From positions 10,106,001-10,170,000 of the forward strand of contig JAKZAP010000018.1 in the NCBI GenBank assembly GCA_023053575.1: a stretch of DNA of 64,000 bases, read 5' to 3'. The notes under the pieces are model-generated. The model was not told the DNA's origin. It worked only from the letters and a program-made list of their open reading frames with translations, and searched no databases. This DNA is from Branchinecta lynchi (Eukaryota > Arthropoda > Branchiopoda > Anostraca > Branchinectidae). A program made the translations under genes and the position numbers. The first letter of the stretch is position 1. Every line of letters starts with the position of its first letter. Of this stretch, positions 40,207-52,241 are shown piece by piece.

Positions 40207-43200
40207 ACAAGAGCTACGAGCTCATATGGCACTTGTTACGAGTAGGTGGTACACGAAAGTAGATGAGGACGTCTCGAAATACACCCGCCATCCAAAAATG
40301 CGGTTCGGAAAGAGAAATAGGATATTTAGTTTCACCCACTTCTGAGCAGTTCCGGCATAATCTCGTATGATGTGCAGCATATGCGCAAGACTCTTCAATC
40401 TTCCAAGTTTCAGCCCAATAAATCAACTCGTTCGACCCCTAGACGTGTTACACCATTTCCGTACTCCCTCCATCTTCCCCTACCGTGGTCGAATCTGGTT
40501 CGGACTAAAAAATGGATCATCTAAAAAGCATCTGCTTTTATACCATCTATCAAGTTTCACTCAAATCTGATCATTTTTGGAAAATTCCGGTATCCCCCCC
40601 TCACACCCCGTTGGACCTCTGATCCCCTCTTCCCCTCCATCACGTTTTATTGAAATCGGAGCATAGCTTATCTGCAAATTTTCAGTACCCCCCCCCCCCC
40701 CCCCCCCAGGGTTCCCGGGTGGCTAAAATACCAGCCGGTTAATATCGGCTAATAGGTGATTTCTGCCGATACGGTTAAAATCAAGTGGCATGGATAAAAT
40801 CAAGTAACTGGCTAAAATCAAAACTGCTACTATGTGATTTTAATAGCACTCCGCTATTCTAAGACTGTCATAATTCTTTCATGTATTAAAGATTGTAGTT
40901 CATGTTAGCCTAGAGAGGATGGAAGGATGCAGAATAATGTCAAGACTGAATAGGTGTAGGCTAAGTCATATCTGCTATTATAAATGGCACTGAAGCTAGG
41001 TTCCTTCATTTATATGCACAAGTTTCTGCTGAGAATCCCTACAGAGCTGCCGTGTAACACACTATCAAGAAAACAAGAAGGACAAGCCATAAAATTACAA
41101 GCTCAATTCTTGAAGTAGCCTATTTACTATCCGCGTATCGTATCAACATGTACAACAAATCGCCTCCGCAGTTTCTAATAGCCTCCTCGCTTTAATATAA
41201 TACGGTACGAACTCCCGGTATAAATAAATCGCAGGAAGCAACGTGACCTGATGACTCACTCGTGTCAACCCCAAACCGGTTTTCTGGATTGGAGTAGGCG
41301 AGCTAATTAGTCCGGGAATCAACCCTGGTTGAAAAATAGTCGGAAAACAATGAACAAACAACAGTAAAGATTGATACGTAAAAAGATCAGTGTGGTTTGA
41401 TTTTAGCCAGTTTTAGCCGGCAAAAATCGGTTTTTATTAATAAAAGCCGATTAAAACCGCAGGTAAGGTAAAATTCAATTTTAGCCGGCAAAAACGGAAC
41501 CCTGCCCCCCCCCCCCCCTACCTTGACTGAATCCGTCCCTAAAACCAAATAACAAATCTAGGCCGCACAAGCTTGGCACTGTCGAACTTGCATCTCATTC
41601 GGTCCAACCGTTTGGTTTTTGTGCATGTAAAATTTTTCCAACCCCAACTCCCCCCACCATGGTTGCATACAGTTCGAACGCATGTCTTACATGTCGAGTT
41701 CATAGATTCGTATCACCCATTAAGTTTCACTCGAATCAGACCACTCGTTCGCAATTTGCAGCAGTTTCCATATTTCCCTTCCCTCGCTCCCCCCAAGATG
41801 CTGCCTGCAAAGTTTCGTTCTCTTAGTACATCTGGAACTATTCTAACTCGCGACTACCGAAATTATAGGCCCCCTCCCCCCAGAGCCCCGAAACCATCTG
41901 GCCCCGTCAGTTTCGTATATAGGCCTAATGCATGTTCTCCCAATTAAGTTCCGTCCCAATCCCTTTGCTTTAAACGTTTTCTTAGTTCCTCTCCCCATCC
42001 CCCGCAGGTATCGGACCCGATCCAGACTTGACACCCTGAGGCGATAGCTCTTTCAAACTGACAAGTTTCATTTAGATCCGATCACCCGTTCAAAAGTTAT
42101 GCATGCCACTAGATTCCGGACTCCCCATCCATCCACTCCCCCCACGATGGTCGGATCGGAGAAACGACTATTCTCAAGTCAATCTGATCGGATCCCTTAC
42201 ATACCTGCAAAGTTCCATCGTCCTAGCACATCAAGAAGTACGCCGGACTCGCGGGATCACTAGAAGTCTGCCCCCCCCCCCCCTAACTCCCCCGCAGTGC
42301 CCGGATCCGGTCCAGTTATATCAATGACGTATCTAGGACTTGTGCTTTTTCTTCCCACCAAGTTTCATCCCGATCCCTCCACTCTAAGCGTTTGTCAAGA
42401 TTTCCGGTTCCCTCCACCAGCTCCCCCCCCCCAAGTGTCATCGGATCCGGTCCGGATTTAAAGTGGGACGTCTGAGACACGAGGTCATCCTAAATATCAG
42501 CTTTCATCAAGATCCGACCAACCGTTCGCAAGTTAAAAATACCTCAATTTTGGCTTCCCCGTCCCTCCACCCCCCCCCCCAGATGGTCGGATCGGGGAAC
42601 TGACTATTTCCTATTTAATCTGGTCGGGTCCTTGGCATGCTTGTCAATTTTCATTGTCCTAGCACATCAGGAAGCATCGAACTCGCGGGATCACTAGAAA
42701 TTAGGACTCCCCCCCCCCCAACTCCCCCAAAGTGAGCGGATCCGTTCCGGTTATGTCAGTCAGGTATCTAGGACTTGCGCTTGTTCTTTCTACCAAGTTT
42801 CATCCGGATCTCTCCACTCTGAGCGTTTTTCAAGATTTCCGGTTTCCCCTTCCAACTCCCCCCAATTGTCACCGGCGTCTGAGACATGAGGTCCATCCAT
42901 ATATCAAGTTTCGTTAAGATCGGACGACCCGTTCGTAAGCTGAAAATATATAATTTTTCAAAATTTTTCCGGATTCCCCGTCCCTCCACTCCTCTCAAGA
43001 CCCACCCCCAAGATTCATCGGATCCGGTCCGGACTTGAAATGAGACATCTGAGACACGAGATCTTTCCAGATATCAAGTTTCATTAAGATCCGATCACCC
43101 GTTCGAAAGTTATGAATGTCCCTATTTTCCGGATTCCGCCCCCTCCCCTACGATGGTCGGATCGAGCAAGTGACTATTTCCAAGTTAGTCTGGTCGGGTC

Positions 43201-43306
43201 CCTGATATGCCTGCGAAGTTTCATCGTCCTAGCTTGCGTGGAAGTGCCCAAACTATTATTTATGTTTCTTGACTATGTCCAGGTTAATCAGGTCGGGTCT
43301 CCGATT
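40207..43306 (+). repeat. H-family repeat, duplicated copy lacking the 3' hairpin
   Basis: Collinear with 33404-36535, including the embedded hAT-like element (40707-41504). Similarity stops at CCGATT on the right, where it meets the inner end of the inverted-repeat arm. Differences are mostly C-tract lengths and scattered substitutions. Confidence 0.8.
40707..41504. mobile_element. hAT-like element (CAGGGTTCC ends), copy 2
   Basis: It has the same ends and exactly the same length (798 bp) as the copy at 33923, in the same position of the duplicated H5 repeat. The two are one insertion that was later copied with its host repeat. Confidence 0.75.
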
Positions 43307-43318
43307 GGTACCTACAAA

Positions 43319-44774
43319 CCATTGGTACCTTCGATCTTGTTCACCAGTCTAATTTTGATTATATTTCTCTTAACTAGATGTGAACAGATTTTAGTTCTAT
43401 ACCCCACCCGGCCGTGTCTCGGTTTTGGTGAAGTTGCCGTTTTTAAGACACATATCTGCTTTTCGAAAAATTCTATGCTTTCCCTTCAGAGCAAAACAAC
43501 ACTATTTCCCTTATTATCTTGCACAGCGCTTGCATAAGTCCACCCAGAACAAATGTCACCGCGTCATCAGTCGTATTCTAGCCACCCGCCCGCCTTTTGA
43601 CACCCATCGTCGGAACCTCCCTATGGTTGCTTCACGCATACCAATCTGTACAACGCAAAGCCGGGAGTCGTAGTCGATCGGTCGTAATTTCAAAATTGTT
43701 TTTACGAAAAGAAAGATTAAACGGATTGCCGCGTGTGCAGAGCCGGCAACGAGAAAGGTTTAAAACTGTAACTGACCGGTAAAGCATGTAACTGAATACT
43801 GATACGAATCAGAAAAAATTTATCGCTGTATTCATGATTTTAAACATTAATCCATCTTCGAGCAATAGTGAGGTCAGCGTCCTCCAACGGGTACGAGAAA
43901 CGTCGCCTAAACGATGACTCAAATCCTGTCAACAAATCGACGGCGTTGGCTACCTCATGTTTGCTCTCTCGCTGTATGCACGATTTTAAACCTAATCCAT
44001 TTTCGAGAAATAGTGAGGTCAGCGTCCTCAAACGGGTACGAGAAACGTCGCCTAAACGATGACTCAAATTCTGTCCTCAAATCAACGGTGTTGGCTATCT
44101 CCGTCTTGCCCGTATCCGATGTAGGCTCACAGCTGCAGTGAGCAGCCCCTCATTTGAAAACAGTTTGAGCTTGTCTTCGCAGAATCGTAGAAGTTCCGAT
44201 AGATGATGCTAAAAATCATGGATGGATTGCTGTTATGTTGAAAAATAAGTTGGAATACACGTTTGGAGGAAAAGAGTCGGTCATCGACAAAACAGTAGCT
44301 TGATTTGCTTTATGTAAAATGGAACAACCAATACGACTTGACGGTAACAGAATGAACAAGACACAAATGTTGGTACTCGTCTTTAGTGTTTTCCTTCTTA
44401 ATTCGTCCGACCCCTGAAAAAGAAAAAACAACAACTCAATTCTTATTTCTCAAGTTGCGTCGCCGCAATCTATGCGGAATACAGTATTAACAATCTGTCG
44501 TGCCACGAGGCTGCTCCGGAGGCTCTCGGCGCGCGCTGATCCTCTCTTGCCCGCCGGATACCTCCGCTCGAGCCGCCCTCTTGTCTCCAAGTCATCTCTG
44601 GCCCGCTGGATCACTCCGCTCGAGCCGTCCTCTTGTGCCCAGAGTATCTCGCGGTTTCGGAACGGGTCTTCTAGAGAGAGGAGGTGTCCCCTGCCTGCTG
44701 GCTCTTTGTATTGTAAGAGGCGTCCCCGTACCGCCGGAGTCGCGCTCCGGGAAGAGGAGAACGCGGTCCAGACT
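43319..44774. repeat. Right arm of the 14-kb inverted repeat
   Basis: Inverse of the left arm, in the order unique block (43319-43820), two satellite units (43868-44130), spacer (44150-44470) and GC-rich block (44470-44774). The GC-rich block has a roughly 50-bp internal repeat with GCTCGAGCCG. Frames here are repeat read-through. Confidence 0.8.
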
Positions 44775-44853
44775 GAGCTTGTAGACAGTTCAGTTTTTGG
44801 TTAAATTGAAAACACAAGATCTAATCACCCACTTAAGGAACTATAACTATAAG

Positions 44854-45221
44854 CAGGGGCATCACAACTAGGGGGGGAGGGGGATGCAAGCCCCCCCCCC
44901 GCAATGCTGTCGGTAAAAAGTAACTGAGCCGGCGCGAAGCGCTGCGATTTTTCATGAAAACAGTTTTTTTTTTCTGACAAATTTTGGGGGAGGGGGGTAT
45001 TTTTTCATGAAAACAGTTGGTTTTCTGAAAATTGGTTAATTTTTGGTCAAATTAGTCGGTTTTTCTGAAAATCAGTACATTTTTCAGAATATCACAAAAA
45101 TGATATTTTTATTGTCGAAAACAGTCATTTTTTCGGCAGAAAAAGTCAATAAAAATTACCAGCCAGTCGGTAAATGCCTCGTCCCCCCCCCCCACAACCA
45201 TTTTGGCTAGTAATGCCTCTG
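44854..45221. mobile_element. Short hAT-like MITE
   Basis: Begins CAGGGGCATCAC and ends GTAATGCCTCTG. Target copies are ACTATAAG (44846-44853) and ATTATAAG (45222-45229), one mismatch. The 368-bp interior repeats short motifs such as TTTTCTGAAAA and GAAAACAGT. Confidence 0.75.
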
Positions 45222-45269
45222 ATTATAAGATGTTACTTTAAACATCTTGCTGTGCCCAGTGCCTGTCAG

Positions 45270-45639
45270 CAGTGGCGTTACTTGCCAAAATGTTTGGGAG
45301 GGGGACGGGGCATTTACCGACTGGCTGGTAATTTTTACCAACTTTTTCTGCAGAAAAAACAACTGTTTTCAACAATAAAAACGACAATTTTGAAAAAAAT
45401 CAACTGATTTTCCGAAAAATTCAACGGTTTTCAGAAAATCCACTGATTTGGAGAAAAAACGACTATTTTGACGAAAAAACGACTATTTTGACAAAAAATC
45501 AACCAATTTTTAGAATATCGACCGTTTTCATGAAAAAAAAATCAACTGTTTTGACAAAAATGGTATTGCTTCGCTCCGACTCGGTATTTTTAACTGACTG
45601 GCTTTGGATTGGGCCTCCCCCCCAGTCCTGACGCCTCTG
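45270..45639. mobile_element. Second copy of the short hAT-like MITE, inverted
   Basis: Begins CAGTGGCGTTACTTGCCAAA and ends GACGCCTCTG. Its left 100 bp match the reverse complement of the right end of the MITE at 44854-45221 (shared GCATTTACCGACTGGCTGG). No convincing 8-bp duplication is seen, so it may be older or rearranged. Confidence 0.6.
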
Positions 45640-45640
45640 C

Positions 45641-45801
45641 CTAAAGTAAAGTCAAATTAAAGCCATATCTTGACATTTTCTCTAAATCTTTAGCTATTTT
45701 TTTCTCAATTCCTTTTGCACCATCAAACTGGCAGGTTATGGAATCCAAAGGATTGCAACAGTTTTGCATAACTTCTGTGACTATTAGAATGACTGATGTG
45801 A
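45641..45801 (-). CDS. Possible terminal exon of an unidentified gene
   Basis: After an acceptor-like TTTTTCAATTAG on the minus strand, 52 codons run to TAG at 45643-45641. They read TSVILIVTEVMQNCCNPLDS, ITCQFDGAKGIEKKIAKDLE and KMSRYGFNLTLL. The composition looks protein-like, but I do not recognise the family. A donor-like CAG/GTAAGAG lies upstream at about 45925, yet in the matching phase that exon is closed within 9 bases. Its stop abuts the end of a hAT-like MITE. Low confidence. Confidence 0.3.
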
Positions 45802-45963
45802 CTAATTGAAAAATCCCAACAGAAGAAGAAAATCTTCCAAATGGAATAAGAAATTCCTGTGAAGGAATTTGGTTTCATTCTTTGTGTCAAAAGAAAGCTG
45901 AAACACTAGGCTCTTACCTGATGTTCAGTTCTTAAATTATTATTTTTGACAGTTTTATAAGCA

Positions 45964-47748
45964 AAAAAGAGCTAGAAACTCTTATGGCACCTGTATGGAG
46001 ATAATTCAAGTCATTGTATTATGGGACATTTTTCTATCGTAAACAATTGGAATTGATCGTAAACAATTGATTTTTATGATTGGAAACAGTTGTTTGAGAA
46101 TGGAAACTGTCAGTTTCAGTCGTAAAAATACAATCATTAACAACTGTTTACAATTGGAAACAACTGTTTACAATCGTCAACAGCTGTTCGTAAAAAAACA
46201 ATTGTTTATGATCGTTTCCAGTTGTTTACAGTTGGAAACTTGTCTCATAATACAATGACTTGAATTGTTTCCATATGGGAGGAAAAGGATGAAAGTAGGA
46301 ATTTGCCAATTCGTGGGTTTCTTATGACAGCGTGGGTTTCTTATGACAGTTTTGCTTCTTATGAAGTAAAACCCTTGAGATAAGAATAATCATGGACCCT
46401 TGGAAGGTAATGTATCATTTGGTAAAAAGTATTTCATTTTTGCACTTGGCTGTGATCATGCACACTTTAAGGGTGCTAGAGATCCATCCGTGAACAAAGT
46501 CCTTGAGGCAAAAATGATCCTGGACCCTGAAGGATCATGAATATATAAAAGTATTTTTTTTTACTTTTCGGTTAAAATACTCACTTTATGGGTACCAGGA
46601 ATTCATTTCTATGCAAAAGCCTTGAGGCAAAAATGGTCATGGGCTCATGGGGATCATAAAATGCAGATTTAGCTCACTAGTATTGTTTTTACTTTGTGGT
46701 TAAGATGAGTACTTTAAGCAAGCTTTGAGGGATGGTTGGACCTGGGAAGTGACAATTTCTAGGCCAATCTTGTCAAGTCTGTAATGTTCAAGCCAAGTTT
46801 CATCGTCCTAGCACATCTGGAAGTACCCTAAATCACAATAACCGAAAATCCGGACCTGCCCCCTCCAAATCCCCCAGAGTGCCTGAATCTGTTCCAGTTC
46901 TGTCATTGTTTTATCTAGGTCTTATGCTTGTTCTTTCCACCATGTGTCATCCCAATTGCTACACTCAAGCGTGTCACAAAATTTTGGTCCCCCCCGGCCC
47001 CCCCTGCTTACCCCCAAATTTATCTGAGACATGAGTTCTTTCCGAATATCAAGTTTCATTGAGATCTAATCATCCGTTCAAAAGTTGGACATACCTCAAG
47101 ATTCCTGATTCCCCCTGCCTCTACTCCCCCACAATGGTCAAATCGGAGAAACGACTGTTCTCAAGTTAAAATTGTCGAGTCCCTGATATGCCTGCCAAGT
47201 TTCATCGTCCTAGCACATGTGGAAGCATCTTAATGAGGGATCAGCGGAATTTCGGAACCCTCCCTCCAGCTCCCCCCACAGTGCCCGGATCCGCTCCGGT
47301 CGCCAATCTGTCAAATATGTATCTAAAGCTTCTGCCTATTCTTCCCACCAAATTTCATCCGGATCCGTTAACTCTGAACATGTCACACGATTTTCGTCCC
47401 CCCCTCTAGCTCCCACCAAAGTCACCGAATCCGTTGCAGACTTGAAGTGTGACATCTGATACACGAGGTCTTTCCAAATATCAAGTTTCATTAAGATCAG
47501 ATTTCCCTTTTAAAATTTATTCATACGCCAATATTCCAGACTCCCCCTCCCTCCACTCCACGGTGGCCGGATCGGGGAAGCGACTATTTCCAAGTTAGTG
47601 TCATCTGGTCCTAATATGCCTGTCAAGTTTCATCGTCCTAGCACATCTGGAAGTACCCTAACTCGCAACCACCGGACTGACCACCCGACAGACGGACCGA
47701 CGGAAAAATGGTCAGAATATGGCACTTGGCCGAAAAGCAAGTGCCATA
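45964..47748 (+). repeat. H-family repeat with both ends
   Basis: Starts with AAAGAGCTAGAAACTCTTAT, a diverged 5' hairpin that still pairs, and ends with TATGGCACTTG-GCCGAAAAG-CAAGTGCCATA. It carries the AAGCAAAACCCTTGAG accessory module (46370-46690) and the foldback insertion 46003-46266. Confidence 0.75.
46003..46266. mobile_element. Foldback element inside the H6 repeat
   Basis: Left end AATTCAAGTCATTGTATTAT and right end its inverse. The interior alternates AACAATTG, GGAAACAGTTGTTT and their inverses, so nearly the whole 264 bp can fold back. Confidence 0.6.
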
Positions 47749-48075
47749 AAAACAGAACCAAGTTGAACTAAACCTTAGAGAAATTTTCAAAGAAGCTGAT
47801 CCAACCACATCAAAACCCTATATTTCCCACAGTGATCTTGCATGGCTCCCAGCAGCAATATAACAAGATTGAAGTTGAATTTTTCTGTGGTGAAAAGTAG
47901 CCTATTTCAGAAATATCTACAGTTGAGTAGGCTACATCACTTCCAGAAAATAATTGTGCTCTGATCAGGGGGGCACTGGTATGAAATCCTAGGGTATACA
48001 CTCCTAAATAGGTCATTCTTTCTACAACCCACCCACCCCACCCCTTGACCTACGTACAAAATTTTGACTTTCTAA

Positions 48076-48185
48076 AATGACCCCCCCCACCCCACGTCCA
48101 AAATCTCAACTTTTCAAAATGACCCCCCCCACCCCACGTCCAAAATCTGAAATTTTTAAAATGACCCCCCCCACCCCACGGCCTG
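48076..48185. repeat. 42-bp minisatellite in the outer hAT-like element
   Basis: AATGACCCCCCC recurs at 48076, 48118 and 48160. Units share CACCCCACGTCCAAAATCT. Confidence 0.75.
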
Positions 48186-48702
48186 TCGCCAACTACCCAG
48201 TGGCATGTGAGAAATGTCCTTCTGAAATTGAGTTCCGAACTAGGGGTCGGCACCGTTTCTGTTTCTGTTTTCTTACTACCGTTTTCTTTTTCTTTTTTTA
48301 AATAACAGAAAAACAGAAAACAGGTAGCCGTTTTTTTAATGCCGTTTCTGTTTCTGTTCCGTTTTTTATATGACCGTTTTAGCCGTTTTTGTTTTTATTT
48401 TACCTGTTTTTTCCAAATTTCCGTTTTTTGTTCCGACTTGTACGCGTGGCGTCCTGGTATAATCTAGCGAGTTTTATTCTCCCGGCAGATTATGCCATCT
48501 AACGATATTTTCTGCTTTTCGGAATGAAAGATTTTTGAGTCAGAATAGAGAGATTGCACCCTACCTGACGAAACGGATATTTTTACACCATCATTAAATG
48601 AAGCATATAACAACAAAATTAACATTAGGAGGTATAGGACTTTCGACTTACAGACTAAATTATCGGCCTTTGATAACCATTCTGAGCTGGTTAATTGCTG
48701 AA

Positions 48703-48798
48703 AACGTTAATCTTGCTATTTCTTGTTGGTACAATAATACTTTTGCTGGAAACGTTAATCTGGCTATTTCTTTTTGGTATAATGACACTTTTGCGAAA
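48703..48798 (+). repeat. 48-bp direct duplication inside the inner hAT-like element
   Basis: AACGTTAATCTTGCTATTTC at 48703 and AACGTTAATCTGGCTATTTC at 48751, 48 bp apart. This makes the frame at 48598-48864 repeat itself. No known protein is recognised. Confidence 0.6.
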
Positions 48799-48959
48799 CG
48801 TAGTCTCGCCTCCCAATCATCCCATTGGTCGGTTAAGACGCATTTTTTGAAATCCAACCAATAGGAAGCACGAATCGTATTGTACTGAAAGCTTGAAGCC
48901 ATCAAGCTCCTATTTCTGATGAAACTTTTCTACAACGCTATAATTATACAACTAAGAAA

Positions 48960-50198
48960 GAGCCACCGAACTTTTCCAATGTTCAAAAGTATTTTTTTTT
49001 CACTTTTCTGTAAAGATGTGCACTTTCAGGGTGCTAGGAATTAATTTTTAAGCAAAACCGTTCTGGCGCAAATGGTCATGGACCCTCGGGGGATCATGAA
49101 ATGTAATGTTTGTCAAAAGTAATTTTTCACTTTGCTGTTAAGGTGCGCACTTCAAGGGAGCTTTCAGTTCATTTCTGTACTTCAAGAGATGGTCGGATCT
49201 GGAAACTGACAATTTGTGAACCAGGTCTTATCGAGACTCTAATGTTCCAGACAAGTTTCGTCCTTCTAGCACACCTGGAAGTACCTTAACTCGCGATCAC
49301 CGGAATTCCGGAACCCTCCAACCTCCCCCACAGTGCACGAATCCAGTCCGTTCTGTCTCGGGTGTACCTAGTTCTTCTGCTTGTTCTTCCCACCAAGTTT
49401 CTTCCCGATCAGTCCATTCTAAGCGTGGCACAAGATTTCCAGTACTCCCGTCCACCCCCCCCCCCCCCCCACATTCATGGGATCCGGTCCGTACTTAAAT
49501 GGGACATCCGAGAAACAAGGTCTATCCAAATATCAAGGTTCATAAGGATCCGATCACCCGTTCGAAAGTTACAATACCTCAAGATTCCGGATTCCTCCTC
49601 CCTGTACTCCACCACGATGCCCGGATCGGGGAACTGACTATTTCCAAGTTAATTTGGTCGGGTCTTTGATTCCTGCCAAGTTTCATCGTCCTAGCCCACC
49701 TAGGAGTACCTTAACTCCCGTTCACCGGATTTCCGGACCCCCCCCCCCCCCCCCCAAATTCCCCCAAAGTGCCCAAAACCGGTCCAGTTCTGTCTATGAT
49801 GTACCAAGGGCTTGTGCTTGTTCTTCCCACCAAGTTTAATCGTGATCGCTAAATTTTAAGCATGTCCCAGGATTTCCGCCCCCCCCCCACATTCATCGTA
49901 TCCGAACCGGACTTGAAATGGAACGTCTGAGACACGGGATCGTTCGAAATATCAAGTTTCATTAAGATCCGATCACCTATCCCAAAGTTATACATATACA
50001 TACGTCAATATTTCGGATTCCCCCTCACACCACTCCCTCCACGGTCGTCGGATCGTCGAAGCGACTATTTCCAAGTTAGTTTGGTCAGATCCCTGATATG
50101 CCTGCCAAGTTTCATCGTCCTAGCACATCTGGAAGTACCCTAACTCGGGAACAGTGGACCGACCGACAGAAAAGTGATCGGTATATGGCACTTGAATG
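48960..50198 (+). repeat. H-family repeat inside the inner hAT-like element
   Basis: AAGTTTCATCGTCCTAGC, AATATCAAGTTTCATTAAGA and related blocks in the usual order, preceded by the accessory module. The terminal ATGGCACTTG is present but the second half of the hairpin is lost. Confidence 0.7.
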
Positions 50199-51233
50199 AA
50201 GCCCATGCAAAACGCTGGGGCATGCTAACAGGGGTGACCTTGGTTCTCACATGTAATTGTACCCCTTATTCCGCATAGGGATATCAGTATACAGTACTTT
50301 GGCAACTAAAACAATTTGATATTAATTTTTGACCTTAAAATATTTTGCTTTTAAAGGTTCCTGGTACCCTTCTGGGGTAGGGGTACACATACGTCACACC
50401 TGCCAGCATACCCCAGCATTTGACCATGGATATAAAAAAGGGCTTAGTTTACTAGACAGGTGCAGAGTCCTTTTTTTTTTACCTTACACAATTATACTCG
50501 ACCTTCTCTCACAACCTTCTCCTGTCACGCTGCCCCTCCTCACGCTATTCACTTTCCAACAGCCGCCTTACCGTTCCAAATGGTCGCCTTACTGTTATCT
50601 CATGAACCCAAGGAAGTAGGAAAAAAAAAACAGAAATACCTGTTAAAACGGCCGTTTTTTTTGTAAAAACGGTCCGTTTCTGTTTTTCCGAAAAAAAAAG
50701 GAAAAACAGAAACGGTTTTCCGTTTTTTTTTATCACCGTTTCTGTTTCTGTTCCGTTTTTTATTTGCCGTTTTTTACCGTTTCTGTTTTAGCCAAAACAG
50801 AAACGGTGCCGACCCTTATTCCGAACCTTTTGGAGGTATGGCTTGAAGGAGCATTATCTGCAGAAACATAGTGAGCACGATTGCCCACCAAAAGGTTTTT
50901 TTTCCCAGAAAGAAATTGATGCATATACTGTGATGAAAAAATAATGGAACAGCAGGACAGGAAAGATACTAATTTCCCAACTTTTCTTAGCGTTGCATTG
51001 TGTTGTTGTGAAAACGAAGAAGAAGTAGTGATGCTTTTTTGCTTTAAAGGTGACCAGTCTACAAATCATAATTGATAGGGTGTTCGCTGGGTGTTAGTTT
51101 CCTTTAATTATAAAGTGCGTTTGGTGATTTGAAAAAACTAGAGGTAGCGAACCACTTTCAGAACGTTACCTATTTCGGATCGTCGGCAACTGTGGTCTCA
51201 GATCGCATCGAATTGGACTGAAATTAACATTAC

Positions 51234-51458
51234 ATGGTTCTTCTAGCCCTTGTTACACTTGTGCCACTTTGGGTAGCTCTAGTTTGTCCTAGAAAGACAG
51301 TTGTTGAAGATCAGAATTATGTGCATAACGATCAGAAAGTGGTAAGCTACTTGTGCGAAGGATTTTCGATCACCGACTTATTCATGTATCAACCTTATCT
51401 GCAATATGTTTGTGGTTTTTCTGCTTCGATACTGCAATGGGCCAGTTTATTTTTGTGA
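51234..51458 (+). other. Short open frame with a hydrophobic start, unassigned
   Basis: 74 codons beginning MVLLALVTLVPLWVALVCPR, a signal-peptide-like start, then YVHNDQKVVSYLCEGF. It lies in the right part of the outer hAT-like element. No family is recognised and it could be chance. Confidence 0.2.
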
Positions 51459-52241
51459 AGATCTCATCCCAAGACTATGCAACCAGGCCTATGAAAGACA
51501 AGTCTTATAAAAGAGCCGGGAGTCACAACAACCCATTAGAACGTGCCACAAATTTGTGATTACTTGAATGTTTCCTTTGGGAAATGGTTTTACTATAAGA
51601 GTGTCTAAAGTCTAATTCAGTTCTTTCAGTAAAGAAATCTATGTGACCTGAAAAATACTTAACAGAACTCGGTGGTAGACGGAAATATCATTTGTCTTTC
51701 TGCTGCTTTCTCTACTTGGACGGCCCTTGACTTTGATCTCGTCTTGAATCTTGAATCATCGCACTATGCCGTTCTCAGTTCTAAAACTGGGAGATCCAGG
51801 TGAAACTAGTCGTATTTTAAGGCCTTGTTCATTGTTATGATAAGCTAGTTCAGGTTATACATTGTTTATGTGTTGTGTTAGTGGTAACAAATTGTTTTCA
51901 AACACTATTTGAAAAAGTCTGTCATTTTTTTGCAATAAACCCGATCAGTTTGGTTAAATCTAATTTTGCTACGAAAATGTTGGGAAAATGTTGGTATGAA
52001 ATTGTTTTTTTTTTGGAAGAAATTCTTGTTTTTCAGTGAAATTTGACACCCCACCCCCAAAATAGGTATGAAAATAATAATACACATACTATTTTGGATC
52101 ACCCCACCTTGGTATGAAAAGTACCTTTTGGAGCACCAAAGGACCCACCCCCACCCAGCCCAATACCCTGGAATTTAAGACCAGTGCCCCCCTGGCTCTG
52201 ATTGTACTTGTGTCTGTTACAGAATACTATATTGGAAAGCT

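Larger units (their letters stand above)
48241..50818. mobile_element. 2.6-kb hAT-like element nested in the 4.2-kb element
   Basis: Terminal inverted repeat TAGGGGTCGGCACCGTTTC at left; the right end is its inverse with one mismatch over 24 bp. The 8-bp target duplication TTCCGAAC is perfect (48233-48240 and 50819-50826). The subterminal zones (48260-48430 and 50600-50800) consist of short inverted TTTCTGTTTTT/AAAAACAGAAA motifs. The interior holds an H-family repeat. No transposase is seen. Confidence 0.88.
47966..52194. mobile_element. 4.2-kb hAT-like non-autonomous transposon directly upstream of TAF6 exon 1
   Basis: Ends are CAGGGGGGCACTGGT and its inverse; about 28 of the first 32 bp match between the ends. 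It is flanked by a perfect 8-bp duplication GCTCTGAT (47958-47965 and 52195-52202). No transposase frame is present. The interior carries a 42-bp minisatellite, a second complete hAT-like element (48241-50818) and a short frame at 51234-51458. The right target copy lies 18 bp before the AG of the TAF6 exon 1 acceptor. Confidence 0.88.
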
